Shown piece after piece: positions 52,961 through 62,474 of a DNA stretch of 64,000 bases. The DNA comes from DATEDA01 sp963789885 (GTDB lineage: Bacteria; Pseudomonadota; Gammaproteobacteria; Burkholderiales; SG8-39). Numbering within the stretch: position 1 is the first letter of the stretch; the number at the start of each line of letters is the position of its first letter. The position numbers were made by a program, and so were the translations under genes. The stretch spans positions 124,001 through 188,000 of the forward strand of contig CAWBNB010000021.1 of assembly GCA_963789885.1 (NCBI GenBank), given 5' to 3'. Below the pieces are notes generated by a model that did not search any database, was not told where the DNA came from, and saw nothing but the letters and a program-made list of their open reading frames with translations.

Positions 52961-54149
52961 CGATCCGCAGTGGGGTCGCCGCGGCGGCGGCGGCGGCGGC
53001 GGCGGCAACCAGGGCCCGCCCGATCTCGACGAGCTTTGGCGCAACTTCAACCAGCGCCTCGCGGCGATCTTCGGCCGGCGCGGCGGCGGCACGCCGGGCG
53101 GCGAGCCGCCCAACTTCCGGCAGCTCGGCGGGGGCGCCGGCCTGCTCGTGTTCCTGGTGCTGGTGGTGTGGCTCGCGAGCGGGTTCTACATCGTCGACGC
53201 CAGCCAGCGTGGCGTCGTGCTCACCTTCGGCAAGTACTCGCAGACGACCGAGCCGGGCTTGCGCTGGCGCTGGCCGTATCCGATCCAGTCGCAGGAGATC
53301 GTCAACATCAGCCAGGTGCGCACGATCGAGGTCGGCTACCGCAACAACGTCAAGTCGAAGGTGCTGCGCGAGGCGCTGATGCTGACGGACGACGAGAACA
53401 TCGTCGACATCCAGTTCGCCGTGCAGTACACCATCAAGGATCCGGAGGATTACCTCTTCAGCGTCAGGCGCCCGGACGAGACGGTGCTGCAGGTCGCGGA
53501 GTCGGCCTTCCGCGAGATCGTCGGCAAGTCGAGCATGGACTTCGTGCTCTACGAGGGCCGCGAGGAGATCGCCGCCCGCGCCGAGAAACTGATGCAGGAC
53601 ATCCTCGACAGCTACAAGACGGGGGTTCTGATCAGCAAGGTCACGATGCAGAACGCCCAGCCTCCGGAGCAGGTCCAGGCCGCGTTCGACGACGCGGTCA
53701 AGGCGAAGCAGGACCTGGAGCGGGCGAAAAACGAAGGCCAAGCGTACTACAACGACGTCGTCCCCAAGGCCCGGGGCACGGCGGCGCGTCTCACCGAGGA
53801 GTCGAACGGTTACCGTCAGCGGGTCGTCGCCACGGCCGAGGGCGACGCCTCGCGCTTCCGGCAGATCCTGGTCGAGTACAACAAGGCGCCGGCGGTGACG
53901 CGCGAGCGCATGTATCTCGAGACGGTGCAGCAGATCATGACGAGCACCAGCAAGGTCATGATCGACGCCAAGGCGGGCGGGAACCTGCTTTTCCTGCCGC
54001 TCGACAAGATCATCCAGATGTCGGGCGCCGGGCTGCCCGAGGTGATGGGCGGCGGCAAGCCGCCGACGACTGATGTGGCGCCCTCGGCCGAGACGACCGG
54101 GCGCTCGCGCGAGGCGCTGCGCTCGCGTGACCGGGAGGGGCGGCCATGA
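52950..54149 (+). CDS. hflK: HflK, SPFH/prohibitin-family membrane protein (FtsH modulator)
   Basis: A 399-residue inner-membrane protein. A Gly-rich N-terminus with an 8-Gly run is followed by a membrane segment (V-F-L-V-L-V-V-W-L-A near residue 70) and the SPFH/band-7 domain (V-V-L-T-F-G-K near 92). With HflC it forms a large cage around FtsH and restrains its proteolysis. The ATG at 52950 gives the family N-terminus and overlaps the hflX stop. Confidence 0.95.
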   Translation: MSLNDPQWGRRGGGGGGGGNQGPPDLDELWRNFNQRLAAIFGRRGGGTPGGEPPNFRQLGGGAGLLVFLVLVVWLASGFYIVDASQRGVVLTFGKYSQTTEPGLRWRWPYPIQSQEIVNISQVRTIEVGYRNNVKSKVLREALMLTDDENIVDIQFAVQYTIKDPEDYLFSVRRPDETVLQVAESAFREIVGKSSMDFVLYEGREEIAARAEKLMQDILDSYKTGVLISKVTMQNAQPPEQVQAAFDDAVKAKQDLERAKNEGQAYYNDVVPKARGTAARLTEESNGYRQRVVATAEGDASRFRQILVEYNKAPAVTRERMYLETVQQIMTSTSKVMIDAKAGGNLLFLPLDKIIQMSGAGLPEVMGGGKPPTTDVAPSAETTGRSREALRSRDREGRP

Positions 54150-55033
54150 AAGCCGGCCTGGGCGCGTTCATCGGCGTCGTGCTGGTCGCGGTGGTGCTCG
54201 CGAGCCTCGCGCTCTTCACGGTCGACCAGCGCGAGAACGCGATCGTCTTCCAGCTCGGCGAGATCAGGGAGGTGATCACCGAGCCGGGACTGCGCTCGAA
54301 GTGGCCGCTGATCCAGAACGTGCGCTATTTCGACAAGCGGATCCTGACTATCGACGAGCCCGACACCGAGCGTTTCGTCACCTCGGAGAAGAAGAACCTG
54401 CTGGTCGATTCGTTCGTGAAGTGGCGGATCGACGACGTGCGCCAGTACTACATCAGCATGAACGGCGACGAGGCGCGCGCTCGCTCGCGGCTCACCCAGA
54501 TCGTCAACTCGGTGCTGCGCGAGGAGATCGGCAAGCGCAACGTGCAGGACGTCGTCTCCGGCGAGCGCGACAAGATCATGCAGGTGGTGCGCGACAAGGT
54601 GCTGCAGGACGCGAGACCGTTCGGCGTCCAGATCGTCGACGTGCGCCTGAAGCGCGTCGAGCTGCCGCAGGACGTGAGCGAGTCGGTCTACCGCCGGATG
54701 GAGGCCGAGCGGCGCGCGGTCGCGAGCCAGCTCCGGTCGCAGGGCGCCTCCGAGGCGGAGAAGATCCGCGCCGAGGCCGACAAGGACCGCGAGGTCATCA
54801 TCGCGGAAGCCTATCGCGATGCGCAGCGCGTGAAGGGGGAGGGCGACGCGAAGGCCTCGGCGATCTATGCCAGGGCGTACAGCGAGAACGCCGAGTTCTA
54901 TTCGTTCTACCGCAGCCTCGAGGCCTATCGGGCGAGCTTCCGCAACCGCTCGGACCTGCTGATACTCGAGCCGAACTCCGACTTCTTCAGGTACCTCAAG
55001 AACCCCGGCGCGACCCGACCGGCCGGAAAGTGA
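54146..55033 (+). CDS. hflC: HflC, SPFH/prohibitin-family membrane protein (FtsH modulator)
   Basis: A 295-residue partner of HflK. The N-terminal membrane segment (residues 5-25) is followed by the band-7 domain (E-N-A-I-V-F-Q-L-G-E-I near 34) and a long coiled-coil-like region (about 180-250). It overlaps hflK by 4 bases. It ends in the GTGA that starts the DUF2065 gene. Confidence 0.96.
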   Translation: MKAGLGAFIGVVLVAVVLASLALFTVDQRENAIVFQLGEIREVITEPGLRSKWPLIQNVRYFDKRILTIDEPDTERFVTSEKKNLLVDSFVKWRIDDVRQYYISMNGDEARARSRLTQIVNSVLREEIGKRNVQDVVSGERDKIMQVVRDKVLQDARPFGVQIVDVRLKRVELPQDVSESVYRRMEAERRAVASQLRSQGASEAEKIRAEADKDREVIIAEAYRDAQRVKGEGDAKASAIYARAYSENAEFYSFYRSLEAYRASFRNRSDLLILEPNSDFFRYLKNPGATRPAGK

Positions 55034-55218
55034 CGACGACGTTCCTGATGGCGGTCGGTCTGATGTTCGTGATCGAGGGCGTCCTGCCGCTCGTCGCGCC
55101 CGGCTCCTGGCGCGAAGTGTTCCGGCGGATCCTGCAGTTCAGCGACGGCCAGATCCGGTTCTTCGGGCTGGCGTCGATGCTCGCCGGCCTCGCGCTGATC
55201 GCGCTCGCGCGCGTCTGA
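55030..55218 (+). CDS. DUF2065 (YjeT-like) small membrane protein
   Basis: A 62-residue protein with two hydrophobic segments (about 5-22 and 43-60). The sequence F-V-I-E-G-V-L-P-L-V-A-P and the D-G-Q-I-R-F-F-G-L turn are typical of DUF2065/YjeT. It is regularly found between hflC and purA. The GTG start overlaps the hflC stop. Its function is unknown. Confidence 0.9.
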   Translation: MTTTFLMAVGLMFVIEGVLPLVAPGSWREVFRRILQFSDGQIRFFGLASMLAGLALIALARV

Positions 55219-55235
55219 CGCGACGGGCGTCCCGA

Positions 55236-56381
55236 ATGCGCACCTGGCTCCTGCCCGAGTTCGTCGAGGACGTGCTGCCCGACGAGGCGCGCGCGATCGA
55301 GACCTATCGGGCGCGGCTGCTCGAGCTCTTCCGCGTCCACGGCTACGACCTCGTCGCGCCGCCGATGCTCGAGTACCTCGAGTCGCTCCTCACCGGAACC
55401 GGCCACGACCTGGATCTGCGCACGTTCAAGCTGATCGACCAGATGTCGGGCCGAACGATGGGGTTGCGGGCGGACATGACGCCACAGGTCGCGCGCATCG
55501 ACGCGCATCTCCTGAATCGCGACGGCGTGGCCCGCCTGTGCTACTGCGGGACGGTACTGAACACCCGCCCGCGCGGCCTCACTGCGACGCGCGAGCCGCT
55601 GCAGATCGGGGCCGAGATCTACGGCCACGCCGGCATCGAGAGCGACGCCGAGATCCAGCAGCTCCTGCGCGGGGCGCTGGCCGCGTGCGGCATCTCGAAC
55701 GTGCGGCTCGATGTTGGCCACGTCGGCGTGTTCCGGGCGATCGCCCGTCGCGGCGGGGTGACGCCCGAGCTCGAATCGGACGTGCTCGAGGCGCTGCTTG
55801 CGAAGGACCGCCCGGGTCTCGATTCGCTCACCGCGACGCTCGCCGCGCCGACCCGGGAGGCGCTGCGGCTGCTGCCCGAGCTCTACGGCGGGGCCGAGGT
55901 GCTGACCCGCGCGGCGGCCGCGCTGCCGCCGTATCCGGAGATCGGGGCTGCGCTAGGTGATCTCGGAGCGCTGGTGCGCGAGAACGGCATTGCGATGAGC
56001 ATTGACCTCGCCGATCTGCGCGGGTACCACTACCATAGCGGGGTGGTCTTCGCGGCGTACGGCAGCGGGCTCGCGAGTGCGGTCGCGCTCGGCGGGCGCT
56101 ACGACGAGGTCGGCAAGGCGTTCGGCCGTGCCCGGCCGGCGACCGGGTTCTCGATGGATCTGCGCGAGGTGGTCCGCATCGCGCCGCGAGTGCCGCGGCC
56201 GAGCGCGATCCTGGCGCCGCCCGGCGGCGACCCGGCCCTGCGGTCGGCGATCGACGGGCTGCGCCGCGCCGGCGAAACGGTGATCCAGGAGCTGCCGGGC
56301 CACGAATCGACGCGGCACGAGCTCGGGTGCGAGCGGCGGCTCGTGCACCGTGGCGGCAAGTGGGAAGTCGACGCGCTCTGA
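55236..56381 (+). CDS. hisZ: ATP phosphoribosyltransferase regulatory subunit
   Basis: A 381-residue HisRS-like protein without aminoacylation function that activates the short HisG form in the first step of histidine synthesis. Class II-like core motifs are seen: L-P-D-E-A near the N-terminus, L-R-A-D-M-T-P-Q-V-A-R near 75, and G-G-R-Y-D-E-V near 287. It lacks the anticodon-binding domain. Its position before purA is typical for betaproteobacteria. Confidence 0.94.
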   Translation: MRTWLLPEFVEDVLPDEARAIETYRARLLELFRVHGYDLVAPPMLEYLESLLTGTGHDLDLRTFKLIDQMSGRTMGLRADMTPQVARIDAHLLNRDGVARLCYCGTVLNTRPRGLTATREPLQIGAEIYGHAGIESDAEIQQLLRGALAACGISNVRLDVGHVGVFRAIARRGGVTPELESDVLEALLAKDRPGLDSLTATLAAPTREALRLLPELYGGAEVLTRAAAALPPYPEIGAALGDLGALVRENGIAMSIDLADLRGYHYHSGVVFAAYGSGLASAVALGGRYDEVGKAFGRARPATGFSMDLREVVRIAPRVPRPSAILAPPGGDPALRSAIDGLRRAGETVIQELPGHESTRHELGCERRLVHRGGKWEVDAL

Positions 56382-56383
56382 CC

Positions 56384-57676
56384 ATGGCGAAGAACGTCGT
56401 CGTCATCGGCACCCAGTGGGGTGACGAGGGGAAGGGAAAGGTCGTCGACTGGCTCACGCCGCACGCCCAGGGGGTGGTGCGTTTCCAGGGCGGGCACAAC
56501 GCCGGGCACACGCTGGTGATCGCCGGGCGGAAGACGGTCCTGCATCTGATTCCGTCGGGAATCCTGCACCCGGGCGTGACCTGCTACATCGGCAACGGCG
56601 TGGTGCTCTCGCCGCACGCGCTGCTCGAGGAGATGGACGAGCTCGGGCGCGCCGGGGTGGAGCTCGATGGCCGGGTGCGCATCTCGGAAGCCTGTCCGCT
56701 GATCCTGCCCTACCACGCTGCGCTCGACGTCGCGCGCGAGGCGGCGCGGGGCGCGGGGAAGATCGGCACCACCGGCCGCGGCATCGGGCCGGCCTATGAA
56801 GACAAGGTCGCGCGGCGTGCGATCCGGCTGCAGGATCTCCTCGTCCCCGACCGGTTCGGCGCGAAGCTCGCGGAGCTGCTCGACTATCACAACTTCGTGC
56901 TGACGAAGTACCTGAACGCGCCGGCGGTCGATCTCGCGCGGACGCGCGACGAGGCGCTCGCGATGGCGCCGCGGCTCGCGCCGATGGTGACGGATGTCCC
57001 GCGCGCGCTCTACGAGGCCAACCGTTCCGGCAAGAACCTGCTGTTCGAAGGCGCGCAAGGGGCGCTTCTCGACATCGACCACGGCACCTACCCGTACGTC
57101 ACATCGAGCAACTGCGTCGCGGGCGCGGCGGCGGCGGGCGCGGGAGTGGGCCCGCAGATGCTGCATTACGTTCTCGGCATCACCAAGGCGTACAACACGC
57201 GCGTCGGTTCCGGGCCGTTCCCGACCGAGCTCGAGGACGGGACCGGTGAGCGGCTGCGTGCCCGTGGCAACGAGTTCGGTGCGACGACCGGCCGGCCGCG
57301 GCGCTGCGGCTGGTTCGACGCCGCCGCGCTCAAGCGCTCGATCCAGATCAACGGCGTCTCCGGGCTGTGCGTGACCAAGCTCGACGTGCTCGACGGGATG
57401 GACGAGCTGAAGGTCTGCGTCGGCTACACGATCGACGGCGAGTTCAGCGACCTGCTACCGGCCGGCGCGGACGACACCGCCCGCTGCCAGCCGGTCTACG
57501 AGGATCTGCCGGGCTGGCGCGAGAGCACCGTCGGCGTGAAGCGCTTCGAGGATCTGCCGCCGCCGGCGCGGGCGTACCTCGACCGCATCGAGGCGATCTG
57601 CGGCGTGACGATAGACCTGATCTCGACCGGCGCGGACCGCGAGGAGACGATCGTCCGCCGGCATCCGTTTCAGTGA
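56384..57676 (+). CDS. purA: Adenylosuccinate synthetase
   Basis: A 430-residue GTP-dependent enzyme joining IMP and aspartate in AMP synthesis. The N-terminal signature is G-T-Q-W-G-D-E-G-K-G-K near residues 9-19, with catalytic Asp and the G-H-N-A-G-H motif near 38-43. G-T-T-G-R-G-I-G-P-A-Y is near 127, and T-G-R-P-R-R-C-G-W near 305. The ATG at 56384 is 2 bases after hisZ. Confidence 0.97.
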   Translation: MAKNVVVIGTQWGDEGKGKVVDWLTPHAQGVVRFQGGHNAGHTLVIAGRKTVLHLIPSGILHPGVTCYIGNGVVLSPHALLEEMDELGRAGVELDGRVRISEACPLILPYHAALDVAREAARGAGKIGTTGRGIGPAYEDKVARRAIRLQDLLVPDRFGAKLAELLDYHNFVLTKYLNAPAVDLARTRDEALAMAPRLAPMVTDVPRALYEANRSGKNLLFEGAQGALLDIDHGTYPYVTSSNCVAGAAAAGAGVGPQMLHYVLGITKAYNTRVGSGPFPTELEDGTGERLRARGNEFGATTGRPRRCGWFDAAALKRSIQINGVSGLCVTKLDVLDGMDELKVCVGYTIDGEFSDLLPAGADDTARCQPVYEDLPGWRESTVGVKRFEDLPPPARAYLDRIEAICGVTIDLISTGADREETIVRRHPFQ

Positions 57677-57697
57677 ATACGCGAGCCAAGGGGAGCG

Positions 57698-58204
57698 ATG
57701 GCCGATCTCTACGTGAGCTGGTCCGATTACCACCAGGCGATCGAGCGCCTCGCGGCGAAGGTGCACGAGTCCGGCTGGCGCTTCAACCAGGTTGTCTGCA
57801 TCGCGCGGGGCGGGCTGCGCGTGGGCGACATCGTGTCGCGGATCTTCAAGCTCCCGCTCGCGATCATCTTCACCAGCTCGTACCTCGCCGAGGGCGGGAC
57901 GCGGCGCGGCGAGATCAGCGTTTCCCGGCACATGGCGATGATGACGCCCGAGCTCGGGGACCGAGTGCTGCTGGTCGACGACCTCGTCGATTCCGGGGTG
58001 ACGCTGGACGTGGTCAAGCGTCACCTCGCCGAGGGGGATCCGGGCGTGAAGGAGATCCGCACCGCGGTGCTGTGGTACAAGGCCGTCTCGCGGTCGAAGC
58101 CCGACTACTTCGTCGACTACCTTGCCGAGAGCCCATGGATTCACCAGCCGTTCGAGCCGTACGACCTGATGGCGGCCGACGACCTGCGTAGCCGCGCAAC
58201 CTAG
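57698..58204 (+). CDS. Phosphoribosyltransferase (purine-type)
   Basis: A 168-residue type I phosphoribosyltransferase. The PRPP-binding loop V-L-L-V-D-D-L-V-D-S-G-V-T-L is near residues 89-102 and there is an early I-A-R-G-G-L motif near 31. It resembles xanthine-guanine or hypoxanthine phosphoribosyltransferases and follows purA by 21 bases, consistent with purine salvage. Base specificity is not readable from sequence. Confidence 0.88.
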   Translation: MADLYVSWSDYHQAIERLAAKVHESGWRFNQVVCIARGGLRVGDIVSRIFKLPLAIIFTSSYLAEGGTRRGEISVSRHMAMMTPELGDRVLLVDDLVDSGVTLDVVKRHLAEGDPGVKEIRTAVLWYKAVSRSKPDYFVDYLAESPWIHQPFEPYDLMAADDLRSRAT

Positions 58205-58257
58205 ATCGACTCGGTCGGAATATTACGCGGCGTGGCCGCGGCTATCGAGAAAAGTGC

Positions 58258-58344
58258 TGGTGCCGCCGGAGGGACTCGAACCCCCACACCCTTACAGGCA
58301 CATGGACCTGAACCATGCGCGTCTACCAATTCCGCCACGGCGGC
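58258..58344 (-). tRNA. tRNA-Leu (anticodon CAG)
   Basis: The minus strand folds as an 87-nt class II tRNA. Acceptor arms GCCGCCG and CGGCGGC pair perfectly, followed by A and an encoded CCA. The D-arm has G-A-A-T-T-G-G-T-A-G-A, the anticodon loop is TT-CAG-GT, there is a long variable arm, and the T-loop is GGTTCGAGTCC. It lies antisense between the phosphoribosyltransferase and rnr. Confidence 0.95.
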
Positions 58345-58460
58345 AGGAGGCGCGGATTCTAGATGAATCGCGGCCCTACTTCAATTAAGCGACGCCGCGC
58401 GCAGACAGCCTCGCAACCGCGCAGCCGCGAGATCGCCGCGGGACGGCGGATCCGCAGGGC

Positions 58461-60576
58461 GTGCGCGAGGCCGAGCGCTATGCCGAGCCGTTGCCGAGCC
58501 GCGAGCTCGTCCTGCGGACGCTCGAGGAGGAGGCGGTTCCCGTCGACGAGCGGCGGCTCGCCCGGCTGCTCGGCTTGCGTCGCAAGGAGGGGGAGGCATT
58601 CGCCCGTCGCCTCGGGGCGATGGAGCGCGAGGGCCAGATCCTGCGCAACCGCAAAGGCGCGATTCTCGTCGCCGGCAAGGTCGACGTAGTCCGCGGGCGG
58701 GTGGAGGCGCATCCGGACGGGTACGGATTCGTGGTCCCCGACGACGGCGGCGCAGACCTGTATCTCGCCCCGGGCGAGATGCGCCAGGTGATGCACGGGG
58801 ACACCGTGCTCGTGCGGCCGGCGGGGATCGACCGCCGGGGCCGCCGCGAAGGCCGGATCGTCGAGGTCGTCGAGCGGGCACACGCCCGCATCGTCGGGCG
58901 GCTGCACACCGAGCGCGGCGTCGCCTTCGTGGCCGCTGCGGACCGTCGGATCCAGCACGACATCGTGATCGAGCCGGGCGCCACGGGGGGCGCGAAATCC
59001 GGACAGATCGTCACCGCCGAACTCGTTGTGCAGCCCGGGCTGAACGTCCAGCCGATCGGCCGCGTCGTCGAGGTGCTCGGCGACTTCGGCGACCCGGGCA
59101 TGGAGATCGAGATCGCGCTGCGCAAGCACGAGCTGCCGTTCGAGTTCTCGCCGGCGGCGAAGGAGCTCGCCGCACGACTGCCGCGTGCGGTTCGCAGTGC
59201 CGATCTCAAGGGCCGGAAGGATCTCCGGGCGCTGCCGCTGGTGACAATAGACGGCGAGACAGCCAGGGACTTCGACGACGCGGTCTACTGCGAGCCGAAC
59301 GGGAAGGGCTTTCGCCTCGTGGTGGCGATCGCCGACGTGAGCCACTATGTCGCGCCGCGCGACGGCCTCGACGACGATTCGCGCGAGCGGGGCAACTCGG
59401 TGTATTTCCCGCGGCGGGTCATCCCGATGTTGCCGGAGAAGCTCTCGAACGGGCTGTGCTCCCTCAATCCGGACGAGGACCGGCTCGCGATGGTGTGCGA
59501 TATCGCAGTCGGTGCGCGGGGCGAGCTCGGGCGCTACGAGTTCTACCCGGCGGCGATTCGCTCGCACGCGCGGCTGACCTATACCCAGGTCGCGCAAGCC
59601 CTCTACGAGACGCCGGCACGCGTCGAGCCGGTCGTCGCGCCGCTTGTCGATCGCCTCAAGGCGCTCGATGACGTCTTCCGCGCGCTGCTCCACGCGCGCG
59701 GCCGGCGGGGCGCGATCGACTTCGAGACGATCGAGACCGAGATCGAGTTCGACGCCCACGGCAAGATCGCGCGCATCGTGCCGCGGCCGCGCAACGACGC
59801 GCACCGGCTGATCGAGGAGTGCATGCTGGCGGCGAACGTCTGCGCGTCCGACTTCCTGCACGGCCGCGGCCACAAGGCGCTCTATCGCGTCCACGAGGGC
59901 CCGACGCCCGAGAAGCTCGACACGCTGCGCGGGTTCCTGAAGAGCTTCGGCCTCGCGCTCGGCGGCGGCGAAACACCGCACGCCAAGGACTACGCCCGCC
60001 TGCTCGAGAGCCTGAAGATCGCGGCCCGACATTCAGCTCCTCCAGACGGTGCTCCTGCGGTCGCTGAAGCAGGCGATGTACAGCCCTGAGAACGTCGGCC
60101 ATTTCGGGCTCGCCTACGAGGCGTACACGCACTTCACTTCGCCGATCCGACGCTATCCGGATCTCGTGATCCACCGCGCGATCAAGGCGGCGCTCGCCGG
60201 CGGCACCTACGATCCGGGCGACTGGGTCGCGCTCGGGTTGCACTGCTCGATGACCGAGCGCCGGGCGGACGAGGCGACGCGCGACGTGCAGGCGTGGCTC
60301 AAGTCCTACTACATGCGCGACCGCGTCGGCGAGGAGTTTGCCGGCAGCGTGAGCGCGGTGACGAGCTTCGGCATTTTCGTCGCGCTCGACGACGTCTACG
60401 TCGAGGGGCTGGTGCACATCTCCGAGCTCGGCAACGACTACTTCCAGTTCGACCCGGTGGGGCACCTGCTGCGCGGCGACCGCACCCGCCGGCAGTTCCG
60501 GCTCGGTGACCGGGTGCGCGTCCGGATCGCGCGCGTCGATCTCGAGCTCTCGCGCATCGATTTCGTGCTCGCATGA
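58461..60576 (+). pseudogene. rnr: Ribonuclease R (RNB family), one frameshift
   Basis: Joined frames give about 705 residues. Visible in order are the N-terminal winged helix (L-P-S-R-E-L-V-L-R-T-L), cold-shock domains, the RNB catalytic site (D-G-E-T-A-R-D-F-D-D-A-V near 267, R-N-D-A-H-R-L-I-E-E near 446), then Y-T-H-F-T-S-P-I-R-R-Y-P-D-L and an S1 domain. The frame shifts by one near 60021-60030 (gcggcccgac), between K-I-A and R-P-D-I-Q-L-L-Q-T-V. Both halves are highly conserved, which favours a sequence error. The GTG at 58461 may not be the true start: family members carry extra residues before R-E-A-E-R-Y. Confidence 0.88.
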
Positions 60577-61328
60577 AAGAGGCGCGCGTGCTGATCGGGT
60601 TCCACGCCGTGCTCGCGCGCCTGCGCGCCGATCCGGACTCGGTGCTGGAGATCCTGGCGGACGAGACGCGACACGATGCACGCATCGCCGATACGCTCTC
60701 GGCGGCGGAGGCGCGCGGCGTGCGCGTGATCCGCGTGCCCACCCGGCGCCTCGATGGCTTCTATGGCGGCGGGCGGCATCAGGGGATCGTCGCGCGCGTC
60801 CGCCCGCGCGACGAGCAGGCCGACCTCGACGGAATCCTCGCGCGCCTGCAAGAACCGCCGCTTCTGCTGGTGCTCGACGGGGTGACCGATCCGCACAACC
60901 TGGGGGCGTGCCTTCGCGTCGCCGACGCGGCCGGTGCGCACGCGGTGATCGCGCCGAAGGACCGCAGTGCGGGACTGTCGCCGGTGGTGACCAAGGTGGC
61001 GAGCGGGGCGGCCGAATCGGTGCCGTTCGTAGCGGTGACGAATCTCGCGCGGACCTTGGACGACGTGAAGGAGCGGGGCGTATGGGTCATCGGGGCTTCC
61101 GACGACGGGCCCGACGACCTCTTCGCGATCGACCTCCCCGAATCGATCGCATGGGTGCTGGGCGCCGAAGGCGAAGGGATGCGCCGCCTGACCCGGGAGC
61201 GATGCGACCGGCTGGTTCGCATCCCGATGCTCGGCCAGGTCGGCAGCCTCAATGTCGCCGTCGCCGCCGGCATCTGTCTCTACGAGTCCCGCCGACGGCG
61301 CCTGGCGGCCGGTACGCCAAGTCGCTGA
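60573..61328 (+). CDS. rlmB: 23S rRNA (guanosine-2251-2'-O)-methyltransferase RlmB
   Basis: A 251-residue SpoU/TrmH (SPOUT) enzyme. The N-terminal substrate-binding domain (L-I-G-F-H-A-V-L-A-R-L near residue 6, G-G-R-H-Q-G near 67) is followed by the knot domain motifs D-P-H-N-L-G-A near 108, L-G-A-E-G-E-G near 195, and M-L-G-Q-V-G-S-L-N-V-A near 217. The ATG overlaps the rnr stop by 4 bases, the classical rnr-rlmB pair. Confidence 0.96.
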   Translation: MKEARVLIGFHAVLARLRADPDSVLEILADETRHDARIADTLSAAEARGVRVIRVPTRRLDGFYGGGRHQGIVARVRPRDEQADLDGILARLQEPPLLLVLDGVTDPHNLGACLRVADAAGAHAVIAPKDRSAGLSPVVTKVASGAAESVPFVAVTNLARTLDDVKERGVWVIGASDDGPDDLFAIDLPESIAWVLGAEGEGMRRLTRERCDRLVRIPMLGQVGSLNVAVAAGICLYESRRRRLAAGTPSR

Positions 61329-61333
61329 TTTCG

Positions 61334-61363
61334 TTGCGCGAGGCAGGCCCCCTCGGCTATACT
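61334..61363 (+). promoter_or_regulatory. Candidate sigma-70 promoter for the rpsF-priB-rpsR-rplI operon
   Basis: TTGCGC (61334-61339), an 18-base spacer and TATACT (61358-61363) precede rpsF by 70 bases, immediately after the rlmB stop. The -10 box is close to consensus. The untranslated leader ends with AAGGAAAGGAG before the ATG. Confidence 0.6.
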
Positions 61364-61433
61364 CGCGCGCTTCCTTGCCGCACCGGTCCCGCATACCGGG
61401 TGGCTTAACCCATAAGGAAAGGAGTCAACCCGC

Positions 61434-61820
61434 ATGCGGCATTACGAAATCGTCTTCATCGTCCATCCGGACCAGAGCGAGCAGGTCCCGGCGATGATCG
61501 AGCGCTACCGGACCACCATCGGCACGCGCCAGGGCAAGATCCACCGTCTCGAGGATTGGGGCCGCCGCCAGCTCGCGTATCCGATCGAGAAGGTCCACAA
61601 GGCGCACTACGTCCTGATGAACATCGAGTGCGACGGCGAGACGCTCGGCGAGCTCGAGCACTCGTTCAAGTTCAACGACGCGGTGCTGCGCCACCTGATC
61701 GTCAAGATGAAGGCGGCGGTCACGACGCCTTCGCCGATGATGAAGGAGGAGAAGGCGAAGTCGGTCCTCCATCCGGAGCCCGCCAAGGAGAGCCCGAGAC
61801 CGGCGGAAGCGCCGGCCTGA
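61434..61820 (+). CDS. rpsF: 30S ribosomal protein S6
   Basis: A 128-residue ribosomal protein starting M-R-H-Y-E-I-V-F-I-V-H-P-D-Q-S. It shows the R-R-Q-L-A-Y-P-I-E-K motif near residues 44-53 and a charged, Pro-rich C-terminal tail. S6 binds S18 on the 30S platform. It is the first gene of the conserved rpsF-priB-rpsR-rplI operon. Confidence 0.97.
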   Translation: MRHYEIVFIVHPDQSEQVPAMIERYRTTIGTRQGKIHRLEDWGRRQLAYPIEKVHKAHYVLMNIECDGETLGELEHSFKFNDAVLRHLIVKMKAAVTTPSPMMKEEKAKSVLHPEPAKESPRPAEAPA

Positions 61821-61839
61821 GGCCGGACGCGAGTCGGAC

Positions 61840-62175
61840 TTGGATCGCAGCAACCGGGTGACCCTGTCCGGGCAGCTGGCCGCGAGAGACGCGTTGCGCT
61901 ACACCCCCGCCGGGGTCGCGATGCTCGGCTTCAGCGTCGCGCACCAGTCCCGGCAGACCGAGGCCGGTGCGGACCGCGACGTGGGGATCGAGATGGCCTG
62001 CGTCGCAGTCGAGGCGGAGGCGAAGGCGATAGCGTCAGCACCGCTCGGCATCGGACTGAAGCTCGCCGGGTTCCTCGCGCCGAAAGGCAAGCACAGCCGC
62101 CAGCTGGTGCTGCACGTGAACGAGATCGAATTTTTGGAAGGAGTGAGTGATGCCCCCACCCAGCAGAGGCCGTAG
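61840..62175 (+). CDS. priB: Primosomal replication protein N (PriB)
   Basis: A 111-residue single OB-fold protein that helps restart stalled forks by supporting PriA. It starts with TTG (N-x-V-T-L-S-G-Q-L-A at residues 5-14 is the family N-terminus) and ends F-L-E. It overlaps rpsR by 26 bases, so translation is probably coupled. The position between rpsF and rpsR is diagnostic. Confidence 0.93.
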   Translation: MDRSNRVTLSGQLAARDALRYTPAGVAMLGFSVAHQSRQTEAGADRDVGIEMACVAVEAEAKAIASAPLGIGLKLAGFLAPKGKHSRQLVLHVNEIEFLEGVSDAPTQQRP

Positions 62176-62455
62176 CGGCGGTCGCAAGGGCAAGGACGGC
62201 CGCAAGGACCGCAAGGACGGTCGCGGCGGCTCGCGCCAGCTGTTCAAGCGGCGCAAGTTCTGCCGGTTCACCGCCGAGAAGGTCGTGTGGATCGACTACA
62301 AGGACGTCGACGTCCTGAAGGACTTCATCAACGAGAACGGCCGGATCATTCCGGCGCGGATCACCGGCACCAAGGCCGGGTACCAGCGGCAACTGTCGGA
62401 TGCGATCAAGCGGGCCCGCTACCTCGCGCTCCTGCCGTACACCGACCTGCACTAG
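62150..62455 (+). CDS. rpsR: 30S ribosomal protein S18
   Basis: A 101-residue ribosomal protein. A basic Gly/Lys/Arg-rich N-terminal extension of about 30 residues precedes the core R-R-K-F-C-R-F-T and the helix I-I-P-A-R-I-T-G-T-K-A-G-Y-Q-R. A GGAAGGAG site lies 7 bases before the ATG; a GTG at 62147 in frame would add one residue. Confidence 0.96.
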   Translation: MPPPSRGRSGGRKGKDGRKDRKDGRGGSRQLFKRRKFCRFTAEKVVWIDYKDVDVLKDFINENGRIIPARITGTKAGYQRQLSDAIKRARYLALLPYTDLH

Positions 62456-62474
62456 GAACCAAGCGGAGCCGGCG

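Noticed and set aside
58204..58460. A further small gene between the phosphoribosyltransferase and rnr
   Set aside because: The stretch is taken up by the antisense tRNA-Leu; the short frame from 58363 may instead be a displaced N-terminus of rnr, which I cannot settle.
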